Below, in pieces: positions 7,987-15,724 of a stretch of DNA of 47,285 nt. The translations under genes and the position numbers were made by a program. Each line of letters begins with the position of its first letter. The first letter of the stretch is position 1. Source of the stretch: Granulicella aggregans. Its GTDB lineage: Bacteria; Acidobacteriota; Terriglobia; Terriglobales; Acidobacteriaceae. A model generated the notes under the pieces. That model saw only the letters and a list, made by a program, of their open reading frames with translations. It did not search any database and had not been told where the DNA came from. The stretch spans positions 1-47,285 of the forward strand of contig NZ_JACHIP010000020.1 of the NCBI RefSeq assembly GCF_014203275.1. The letters are read 5' to 3'.

Positions 7987-9486
7987 ATGTTTCAGGTGGA
8001 GATATACGGGCGTGTACGTCGTGCGGTTCGTGTTGAGGGCCGGAGTCAGCGAGCGGTTGCCAGGGAGTTCGGGCTTTCACGAGAGACGGTGCGGAAGATG
8101 CTGCAGTACGCGGTGCCGCCCGGCTACCAGCGGCAGCAGCCGATCAAGCGGCCCAAGCTGGGGCCGTGGCTGGGCGTGATCGACGCCATTCTGAGCGACG
8201 ACAAGCAGAGGCCAGCGAAGCAGCGCCACACGGCGAAGCGTATCTTCGACCGGCTGAAGGAAGAGCATGAGTTCACCGGGGGCTACACCATCGTGAAGGA
8301 CTACGTGCGCTCGGCGACGCTGCGTGGTCAGGAGATGTTCGTGCCGCTGACGCATCCGCCGGGGGAGGCGCAGGCGGACTTTGGCGAAGCGGTGGTGGTG
8401 ATCGCCGGCGTTGAGCAGAAGGCGCACTACCTGGCGATGGACTTGCCGCATTCGGATGATTGCTTCGTGGTGGCGTTTCCGGCCGAGACCACGGAGGCCT
8501 TCCTCGAAGGCCATGTGCGAGCCTTCGCGTATTTCGACGCCGTTCCAACACGGATTCTCTATGACAACACGAAGATCGCGGTAGCGAAGATCCTCGGCGG
8601 CGAAGAGCGGCAGCGTACGAAGGCGTTCTCCGAGTTGCAGAGCTATTATCTCTTTGCGGATAAGTTCGGACGACCAGCCAAGGGCAACGATAAGGGCAAG
8701 GTGGAAGGGCTGGTCGGCTATGCAAGGCGGAACTTCATGGTTCCGATACCCCACTTCAACAGTTGGGAGGCGTTCAACGCATACCTCGAAGTGCAGTGCC
8801 GCAAGCGGCGCGAGCGGCGGCTGCGCGGGCACTCGGAGACCATCGGAGAGCGTTTTGAGCGTGACCGTGCGGCGATGTTGCCGCTGCCCGCAACTCCGTA
8901 TGAGGCATGCGAGAAGGTCACGGTGCGAGTCACTTCGCTGTCGCTGGTGCGCTATCGCGGCAACGACTACTCGGTGCCGACTGAGTACGGGCACCGTCAG
9001 GTTCTGGTGAAGGGCTACGTCCATGAGGTGGTGATCGCCTGTGGCAGCGAAGTCATCGCACGGCACCGACGCAGCTATGAACGCGAGACAGTCGTCTTCG
9101 ATCCGTTCCACTATCTGGCACTGCTCGAACAGAAGACGCGGGCTCTGGACCAGGCGGCTCCGCTCGCCGGCTGGAAGTTGCCGGACTGCTTCGCCGTCCT
9201 GCGGCGTCTGCTCGAAGCCAGGCTCAAGAAGCATGGCAGCCGCGAGTATGTGCAGGTGCTGCGGCTGATGGAGACCTTCGATCTCTCCGAAGTAACTCAT
9301 GCCATCGAAGATGCCTTGAAGTTGGGCACGATCAGCTTCGATGCAGTGCGTCATCTCATGTTGTGCCGTATCGAACGAAGGCCGCCGCGACTCGATATGC
9401 AGAACTATCCCCACCTGCCGCTGGCCCAGGTGCACACCACGCAGGCCGCCGACTACATGGCGCTGCTGACGGAGGCATGCGCATGA
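7987..9486 (+). CDS. istA: IS21-family transposase IstA
   Basis: About 500 residues. An N-terminal helix-turn-helix (RAVAREFGLSRETVRKML) is followed by a DDE integrase core: QADFGEAVVVI (first Asp), TRILYDNTKIA (second Asp) and KGKVEGLVGYARRNF (Glu). The usual IstA C-terminal domain follows. I prefer ATG 7987 (MFQVEIYGRV), which is the conserved family start, over an in-frame ATG at 7951. It catalyses strand transfer at the IS ends. Its stop overlaps the istB start (ATGA, 9483-9486), as in other IS21 elements. Intact. Confidence 0.93.
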   Translation: MFQVEIYGRVRRAVRVEGRSQRAVAREFGLSRETVRKMLQYAVPPGYQRQQPIKRPKLGPWLGVIDAILSDDKQRPAKQRHTAKRIFDRLKEEHEFTGGYTIVKDYVRSATLRGQEMFVPLTHPPGEAQADFGEAVVVIAGVEQKAHYLAMDLPHSDDCFVVAFPAETTEAFLEGHVRAFAYFDAVPTRILYDNTKIAVAKILGGEERQRTKAFSELQSYYLFADKFGRPAKGNDKGKVEGLVGYARRNFMVPIPHFNSWEAFNAYLEVQCRKRRERRLRGHSETIGERFERDRAAMLPLPATPYEACEKVTVRVTSLSLVRYRGNDYSVPTEYGHRQVLVKGYVHEVVIACGSEVIARHRRSYERETVVFDPFHYLALLEQKTRALDQAAPLAGWKLPDCFAVLRRLLEARLKKHGSREYVQVLRLMETFDLSEVTHAIEDALKLGTISFDAVRHLMLCRIERRPPRLDMQNYPHLPLAQVHTTQAADYMALLTEACA

Positions 9487-10283
9487 GCAACGATACTTCG
9501 AACACCGCAACTCATACCTCCGACACGCCGCAGTTGCTGTTGGAACACCACCTGAAGGAACTGCGTCTGCCCACCATGCTGCGCGAGTACGATCACATCG
9601 CCCGACAGTGCGCGGTCGAGCAGGTCAACTATCAACGCTACCTGCTGCGCATGACCGAGCTGGAGTTGCTGGACCGCGAACGCCGCGCTATCGATCGCCG
9701 CATCCGGCAGGCGAAGTTTCCAGTCGTCAAGACGCTGGACAGCTTCGACTTCCTTGCCGTGCCTTCGGTGAACAAGACCCTGGTGCTGGAACTGGCGCGA
9801 TCAGAGTTCATCGCTCGCCGCGAGAACGTGCTGCTGCTGGGCAACAGCGGTACCGGCAAGACCCACATCGCGCTCGCGCTTGGCCTGGCTGCATGCCAAC
9901 AGGGACACCGCGTGCGCTTCACCACCACGGCGGCTTTGGTCAGTGAGCTGATCGAGGCCCGTGACGACAAGAAGCTGCTCCGTTTTCCGAAGCAGATCGC
10001 CAGCTATGAACTACTGATCGTCGACGAGCTGGGCTTCGTGCCTCTGTCCAAGACCGGTGCCGAACTGCTCTTCGAGATGCTCAGCCAGCGATACGAACGC
10101 GGTTCGACCCTGATCACTTCGAACCTACCCTTCCAGGAGTGGACCGAGATCCTCGGCTCGGAACGCCTTACCGGAGCCTTGCTCGACCGTCTCACCCACC
10201 ACGTCCACATCCTGGAGATGAACGGCGACAGCTACCGTCTCAAGCAAAGCCGCCGTAAACGAAACCCGCCTCCAGAACGCTGA
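9483..10283 (+). CDS. istB: IS21-family helper ATPase IstB
   Basis: A DnaC/DnaA-like AAA+ ATPase that loads IstA on target DNA. Walker A is LLGNSGTGKTHIALALG (roughly residues 111-127) and Walker B is LLIVDELGF. The N-terminal helical region HLKELRLPTMLREYDHIARQ is typical of IstB. I chose ATG 9483 (MSNDTSN), which overlaps the istA stop by 4 bp; longer in-frame starts lie inside istA. Full length, no lesions. A strong hairpin follows at 10300-10350. Confidence 0.93.
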   Translation: MSNDTSNTATHTSDTPQLLLEHHLKELRLPTMLREYDHIARQCAVEQVNYQRYLLRMTELELLDRERRAIDRRIRQAKFPVVKTLDSFDFLAVPSVNKTLVLELARSEFIARRENVLLLGNSGTGKTHIALALGLAACQQGHRVRFTTTAALVSELIEARDDKKLLRFPKQIASYELLIVDELGFVPLSKTGAELLFEMLSQRYERGSTLITSNLPFQEWTEILGSERLTGALLDRLTHHVHILEMNGDSYRLKQSRRKRNPPPER

Positions 10284-10299
10284 TCCGACAAGACGCCTC

Positions 10300-10350
10300 T
10301 CAGGGGCGAAGGGCCTCTTCCGCTACGCTCCAGAGGCCCTTCGCCCCTGA
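10300..10350 (+). terminator. 19-bp perfect stem-loop after istB
   Basis: The arms at 10300-10318 and 10332-10350 are perfectly complementary around a 13-nt loop, 17 bp after the istB stop. There is no T-run, so it may block read-through or translation by structure alone, or be a transposition end feature, rather than act as a standard intrinsic terminator. Confidence 0.55.
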
Positions 10351-10410
10351 ATACTCAACACCTGACTGCCAACTACTGGCCTACTTTTACTCCGCCCCAC
10401 TGGCATGGTT

Positions 10411-13179
10411 TTACTCCGCCCTTGACAGAACGTCGGTGTTGCCGCCGTCGTAGGTCTGCAAGGGCTCAGAGACAAGCGTGTTGCCGGCACTGTCGGTGGC
10501 ATTATAACCGTAGCTGTAGGTCTGCCCGTTGACCGGCGTTTGAGGAGTGGCGACTAGAGGCTGGTTGAAGGGCAATGGCACCGTCTGATGCAGACCGTGG
10601 TTCCCCGTGTATCCGAGGCTAATTACAGTTTTGGGAAAAACCTGGTACTGGAAATCGAGGCTCCAGTTCTCGGTATAGGGAAGTTTGTTATTTATGCCGT
10701 AAGCGCCAAAGAGGTATGGCGACGCTCCGTTCTGAAGCGCGGCCTGGTTTGACAGGTTCTTGATGAAGTCGGCCGGATTTGTATCAACAGTTGGCCGAGT
10801 GGTTCCGAAAGGGTTTTCGGAGGTGCTGGCTGAGGTAGCGGAGACTGGCTGCACGAACGGTGGCTGCAGAGTCACACCGAATGGCCCGTTGAATCCATTA
10901 CCGGCTGACGGCGAGAATTCGGTGAAGAACTCGCCGCGGTCGTAGTAAAGGCCAAAGCCGGCGCGCATGACCAACTTGGGATTGATGCTGTAGGCCATGC
11001 CCAGTCGCGGGCCGATGCCCCACTGGCGATTGGTGAGAGTGGAGTTGCTGGCACCAGGCGTTGCGTAAAGCTTATTGTTGCCTGCTACGACCAGGCCGCT
11101 GTTTGTGATGGTGTCGCTCGCGAGATCGTAGGAATATTTGCTGGCTTCGAAGTTTACGAGGTTCCCATACTTTTCATAAAGGCCGCCGTCGTCGTCGTAG
11201 CGGATGCCATAAGTGACCGTGAGCTGTGGAGTGACCTTCCACTGGTCCTGTGCGTAAGCCCCGATCTGGGGCGAGCGATAGTACCGATTGCTGGCACCTT
11301 GAAAGTAGACGCTGTTGCTGCCAGTGCGAAGCGGGCCGCCTTTGAGGAAGTTCGCACCGCTGTTGTAACTGAGCGTGGCGACCTGGTTGGCGCGGTTGAT
11401 GATGTTCAACTGGGTGAAATCATAGTTTCCCCCGAACGAGAGCGAATGTCGACCGCTGATCCAGTTGAGGGTTGATGTGCCTTCGACAGTGTTTTGAGCA
11501 AATCCCGTGTTGGAAAAGTTTGACGTGGGGCCGATGTTGAGAGAGTGGCCACCGAAGCCTGTCGCATCGTTCGTGGCCCCGTCAGCATTGCGGATAGCGA
11601 TGCCCGGAAGTAACGTGCTGCCGAAGAGGTTTATCCCGGGTGCTGAAGGTCCGAAGGGTTGGCCCGTGAACGAGTTGACGAGCATGCGGACAAGGCCGAC
11701 CTTCTGTTCCCAGGTGAAGCGCGGGGTAAGAACGGTAGTGTTCTCCAACGAGAAAACTTGGCTGCCAGCGTTGAACTTCTGGGGGAAGCCTTCCAGCGAA
11801 GTGCTGCCGAATGGGCTCTCGGTCGGGTCGCGCTGATAGTAGTAACGGGCGTTCAGGGTGTCCTTGCTAGAGACGTTGTAGGAGAGATTGCCGTTGGCCT
11901 GATCGGCGAGAAATTTGGACGCCGGCCCGATGAAAGCCGCGGGTGCGCCGAGTGAGGCAGGCGATCGCAGCAGATATTGGCCATTCGGCAGTTTAGCCTG
12001 TAGAAAATAGAGCGCGACGGGATCAATCGCAGTCCCCACAGGCAACCCTTCGGCTGCAATCACCGACTGAAGGCCAGTTGCGCTGCGGTCATCGGTCAGT
12101 CCGAGGAGGGGATAGTAGGACGTCGAGGAGTTGAGCTGGTCGCGGGCTCGTGTGTACTGGTAACTTCCGTAGAAAAACAACTTATCTTTCTTAATCGGTC
12201 CGCCAAGTTCTGCCCCGGCCACATAGCGATGCAGGTCCGGTGTGGGGAGTAATGCTTGCTTGTTGAAGAAGGGATTCGCGTTCAGTTTCGATGTCTCCCA
12301 ATTGCCATAGACCGAGCCATGCAGATGGTTGGAACCCGTCTTGGTAGTCACGTCGATGTGAGCGCCGGCGGTAGCACCTTGGGCCGCATCGAACATCGAA
12401 GTGTTCACTCGTTCCTCGGCGATGGTCTGCTGCGGTGGCGAGGGAAGCGCCTCGCCAATGGCGTCAAAGATCGAAGTGTTTGTGCGGATGGTTCCGTTCG
12501 ACTGAAATGATTCGCCCGTATTGAGCACAGCACGGCCTTCAGTCACTTGCGAGGACGATGCGCCATTGAAGAGGTTATTGGTCATAACCCCGTTCATGGT
12601 GAAGGTGTTCGAAGAGAGACGCTGGCCGTTGGAGTAGATATTCTGGTTCCCTAGACCGGTGTTGGTGCCAGTATCGGCGAGGACGTCGGCCTGGACGCCG
12701 GGCGAGAGAACGGCGAGTTGGGTAAAGCTGCCGGTGCCGAGCGGAGTTCGCTCAATCTGCTGTGCATCGAGAACGTATCCGTTCGTCGTGTCGGTGGTAT
12801 CAAGTTGCGGGGTGGCCTGCACTTCTACTGTCTGCGAAATGTCGCCGGCCTTCAGACGAACATTTTGGGTAGAAGTGCGGTCACCTTGAATGCGAAGGGC
12901 GGTAAAGCGGGCAACATTGAAACCGGCGGCATTCACGCTTAGGTCATAGGTGCCGGGTGTAAGGTCCGAGATCCTGTACTCGCCGCTTCCGTTGGTGGTG
13001 GCTGTTCGGCTGGCGGCAGTTTGATTGTTAATGACGGTAATCGTAGCGGTGGAGACGATAGCGCCGGTTGAGTCGGCGATCACGCCGGTTAGTCCGCCGA
13101 GCGTCTGCTGCGCATAGATCGGAAATGTGGAAAGGCCGGCCACAAAGAGACACAGCAGACGGAGGATTCTTTGCTTCAT
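10411..13179 (-). pseudogene. Oar-like TonB-dependent receptor 1, 3' end cut by IS21
   Basis: An outer-membrane receptor with a signal peptide (MKQRILRLLCLFVAGLSTFPIYAQ), a carboxypeptidase-regulatory-like Ig domain (about residues 25-110, LTGVIADSTGAIVSTATITV), a plug with VNTSMFDAAQGATAGAHIDVTT, and most of a large beta-barrel. The start at 13179 has AAAGGTG about 9 nt upstream. The frame ends at the IS21 tip (TYDGGNTDVL, then four IS-derived residues). Relatives run some 100-200 residues further and end in an aromatic C-terminal strand, which is missing here. The barrel probably cannot close or be inserted correctly, so I treat it as a pseudogene. Likely role of the intact form: uptake or binding of large ligands. 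Confidence 0.85.
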
Positions 13180-13197
13180 TGGGAATGCACCTTTCGT

Positions 13198-13214
13198 AAA
13201 CGCCTTTTCAAACA
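13198..13214 (-). promoter_or_regulatory. Leader motif shared with the third Oar gene
   Basis: The minus strand reads TGTTTGAAAAGGCGTTT, 19-35 nt before the start of the truncated receptor. The leader of the receptor at 30539-33907 carries the same string with one change (33964-33980). It could be a promoter element, mRNA leader signal or leftover of duplication. Confidence 0.4.
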
Positions 13215-14004
13215 TCTGCAATGGATTTTCGCCAACTGTATCCCGAAAATGTGAAGTTACTGTAACAAAGTCGAGACCGGCTCGGACGGATTTAGTTATA
13301 TGAAAGCGACCGGGACAGGCGGTAGAGACACCAATATTTCGACTCGCGTTAGCCGTGACGAGGATGAATCTGGAAGCGAAATGCAGGGAATTGCCCAGCA
13401 GTGTCTCGCTTCATTTGCCCCTGAGTTCGCTAAAGGCATCAAGACGCCCGCCCCGGTGGCTTGCCCGGAGATCGTGGATGTGACCCACAATCCACTGTTA
13501 TCTTGCAGAGCTGTTGGGCTCCGCCCATAGATCTGTCAGTATCGCGCGACATTTCTTTTGCAAGGGCTAGTAGCCAGATTCTGGCAAAGTGGCGCTAGAG
13601 GAGTCCAGAGACAATCGAAAAGTGACAGCGGCCATCTGTCGCACCGGCAAACGTGTCAGCCACCTCGCTTATGAACCGATGCCTGGTACGTGGTGCGACA
13701 ACGCACGGTTGAGCTCCAGTCCGAAACTTTGAGAGGCCGTCATACCTTGCGCGACCGCCACCGCTGATTACCGCACCGGCGATGGAGGCTCGACATTGCA
13801 CAGCTTATACCGGGGCGTTCCAACGCAAAAGCTACAGGCTCAACGACTTGCGCAACGACGACATCAGCGTGAGTGAGGTTGAGAGGGTGGGAATTTGAAA
13901 CGGCAGGAAGAGCGCCCGATTGACCATTTTTGGGAAACATTGACTACATTCGGAGCTAGAATCCAGAGAGAACCTTTCTTGTTAATATCCGCTGGGAGAT
14001 AGCA
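13215..14004. other. Intergenic region without a supported gene
   Basis: Only short frames occur here, none with recognisable protein character. The first ~80 bp should hold the promoter of the minus-strand receptor; a small perfect palindrome GTTACAGTAAC lies near 13257-13267. The rest appears to be degraded sequence. Confidence 0.4.
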
Positions 14005-14256
14005 ATGGTGAATCTTACGAATGGCATGGTGAGAATCACGCGGGGCACAGAACTGCCGCCCTCTCTAGGCTCAACAGCACCAACTTACACACTTGAAGGG
14101 CTCGACGGCTTTCGAGCAACCTGCTACGGATTCGACAAAGTTGAGACAGCACTGAGAGATTCGTTCATCTTCAAGAACGAGGATCTCAAGGTGGCTCGCT
14201 TAGTGCTTGACTACAATCCACGCACGCAGGTCGCTCTAGACGCGACTCCTATCTAA
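14005..14256 (+). CDS. Small hypothetical protein (83 aa)
   Basis: An 83-residue soluble protein starting MVNLTNGMVRITRGTELPPS. A GGGAGA ribosome binding site lies about 6 nt upstream of ATG 14005, which supports the start. Residues 30-65 read like a small alpha/beta fold (YTLEGLDGFRATCYGFDKVETALRDSFIF). No signal peptide, membrane segment or known motif. It stands alone among non-coding or degraded DNA. Function unknown. Confidence 0.5.
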   Translation: MVNLTNGMVRITRGTELPPSLGSTAPTYTLEGLDGFRATCYGFDKVETALRDSFIFKNEDLKVARLVLDYNPRTQVALDATPI

Positions 14257-14684
14257 TCAGTCGGCAATCCTGAGGCGGGGTTTTCTGGGAAAGATGCTTG
14301 CAGTCTCCCGGACACGGCTGCTCGCGGTCGACATCAGCGATTAATTGCTCACGGAGATTGGTGTCTGGCGGCCCTCAAATACCAGAATAGTGCCACTCGG
14401 CATCCATTACTGCACCGCATCTCCGCACATCGCGAGACGTCTCTAACTCAAATACCGGATCGCCATTGCTTGAGATAAAGGAGTTACGTCCGTCTATGTG
14501 CTCAATAGCCGGACGAACTTCACCTGAACTTCGTCCGGCGTTGAGTGCAGCGCGACAATGAGATTGACCTTGGCGATAGCGTTGTTGGATTCGTCCCAAC
14601 TAAGGAGTTTCCATTTACCACAACCGGTTTTAGTAGAGAGACTGCGACCTTGTCGCAGCCTCTTCAGCCGTAGAAGGTTCCAGA
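14257..14684. other. Intergenic region with an inverted repeat, no supported gene
   Basis: Nothing here reads as a convincing gene. A stem-loop with 10-11 bp arms (GCCGGACGAA and its complement, about 14511-14542) is the one clear structure. A 74-codon minus frame across it (14375-14599) has no recognisable features. Confidence 0.4.
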
Positions 14685-14882
14685 TTACTTCTTGTGCTCG
14701 GCCGACTTGCCGTGGGCCTCAGTGGACTTGCCGTGCGCTGCAGTGGATGCTGTATGTGCGTGCTCGGATTGAGTGTGTGCTTCGTCATGGTTACCTGCAT
14801 CGTGCAGGTGGGCTGCTTTAGTGTGCTGCTCCGCTGCTTCTGTGTGATGCTTCGCTGCTTCGAGATGCTCGTGCTTTGCCAT
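14685..14882 (-). CDS. His/Ala-rich small protein (65 aa)
   Basis: A highly biased 65-residue helix: MAKHEHLEAAKHHTEAAEQH, then repeated A-x-x-H units, ending in Lys. Thirteen or more histidines occur at heptad-like spacing, which predicts one amphipathic helix with a His-rich face. Similar His/Ala-rich small proteins in Proteobacteria and acidobacteria are described only as hypothetical or stress-related; metal binding is plausible but not shown. The start at 14882 has GAGGAA about 8 nt upstream. No signal peptide. The gene is monocistronic. Confidence 0.7.
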   Translation of the reverse strand: MAKHEHLEAAKHHTEAAEQHTKAAHLHDAGNHDEAHTQSEHAHTASTAAHGKSTEAHGKSAEHKK

Positions 14883-15033
14883 AGGGATTCCTCTTCGTGG
14901 AGGGCTACTCCAGACGGCTAAGACGGAGTTGAACCTTCTGTCGTTATCTGACTAGAGCATCGATTCATCAACACTTAATTACACCTCTTACTCCAGCCGT
15001 CACTCCGATCGAAAATGCTCTGACGTTAAGAGT

Positions 15034-15090
15034 GTCGTGTTATTAATTATGTGGCGCATTTCGGTGCTAATTAATTGGCGCATCTGTTCG
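15034..15090 (+). mobile_element. Transposon end remnant with tandem AATTA-TGGC repeats
   Basis: It contains two copies of an AATTAnnTGGCGCAT unit about 23 bp apart, after GTCGTGTT. It aligns without gaps over 57 bp to 40984-41040, which directly precedes a Mu/Tn7-type transposase fragment. It is therefore a second left end of the same element family, without its transposase gene. Confidence 0.55.
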
Positions 15091-15169
15091 CGTGGAAGCA
15101 CTCCGTCATCACGGTCGCGTCGCGCCGATCTCAGAATTTGGTGGAGCAAACATGGGCAGGAATCTGTCC

Positions 15170-15325
15170 TCAACATCCCCGCTTCATCTCCGGCACCAAG
15201 ATTACGGGGCGCTCCACTTCGGCCTGCTTCAACACAGACACAATCTGTTCCACACAAAACTTCTTCTTCATGGCAAATCCCTCACGCACTCTCCGGGTAG
15301 GTTTTTGCCGAAGTACTAACTCTGA
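15170..15325 (-). mobile_element. Relic of a second IS3-family element (OrfA start and end repeat)
   Basis: The minus strand reads an IS3 terminus near 15325 (GTTAGTACTTCGGCAAAAAC), then an OrfA start at about 15272 (MKKKFCVEQIVSVLKQAEVE). This is close to, but distinct from, the OrfA at 3609-3875. Similarity fails after about 23 codons, and the remaining frame is scrambled. It is a dead fragment about 150 bp long. Confidence 0.75.
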
Positions 15326-15353
15326 AATTGGATCAGTTCTAGCCGGGCCCTTC

Positions 15354-15403
15354 ACCGGTCGAAGACTAACTCTGACCTTGGTATAGAAATGCTGGGCCCT
15401 TCA
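15354..15403 (-). repeat. 50-bp exact inverted copy of the IS3 left terminus
   Basis: This segment is the exact reverse complement of 2714-2763, which spans the outer inverted repeat of the complete IS3 element. No orfB follows on the inside, so only the tip survives. Weaker similarity continues outward on both copies (a shared GATCTTTTGTG near 2672 and 15445). Confidence 0.85.
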
Positions 15404-15724
15404 GGCCCATCAACACTAACTCTTCCAACGACACAAAAGATCTGGCACCCCAAGGCGGTCCGGTCGCTTCCTTCCTGAACGAAGTGACTCTCTCACCAGA
15501 GGCGGAAGTCTTGTTTGCTTAAGGCACATGGGGAGCGGCTGAATGAGTCAATTCGTCATTTCCTTGGCCCTTCTTTCTGAAGAGCCACCTGCCGTCCGAA
15601 CGAAAATCAGGGAGACGAGTCTCTTCGGCTATGCCTTAGAAATTCTTCTCCCTGCTTTGTTTGCGACCCCTTGGACGACTCTCACTTCGTCCAAGGGTCT
15701 ATTTCAGATTCACCGGCGACAAGC
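15404..15724. other. Intergenic region; hairpin at 15665-15699
   Basis: There is no credible gene. An imperfect 13-bp stem with one bulge (15665-15678 against 15687-15699) lies 26-60 nt beyond the stop of the minus-strand phosphoesterase gene. It is probably its transcript end, although no T-run follows. Confidence 0.45.

Larger units (their letters stand above)
7852..10427 (+). mobile_element. IS21-family insertion sequence
   Basis: A 2.58-kb element with istA and istB. The right end (10375-10427) carries two copies of GGCGGAGTAAAA on the complementary strand. The left end has GGCGGAGTAAAAGTAGGCCA at 7903-7922 and a degenerate outer copy near 7860. Multiple short internal repeats at the ends are characteristic of IS21. 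Tips read TG...CA. No matching target duplication flanks it, and the right tip cuts straight into an Oar receptor gene whose missing 3' part is not on the other side. A deletion adjacent to the IS is therefore likely. Confidence 0.85.

Noticed and set aside
8077..9510. A 477-codon minus-strand frame over istA
   Set aside because: It is a mirror frame of a GC-rich gene; istA has all its catalytic motifs on the plus strand.
13300..13530. A 76-codon frame after the receptor 1 promoter
   Set aside because: The composition is not protein-like, there is no ribosome binding site and no family is recognised.
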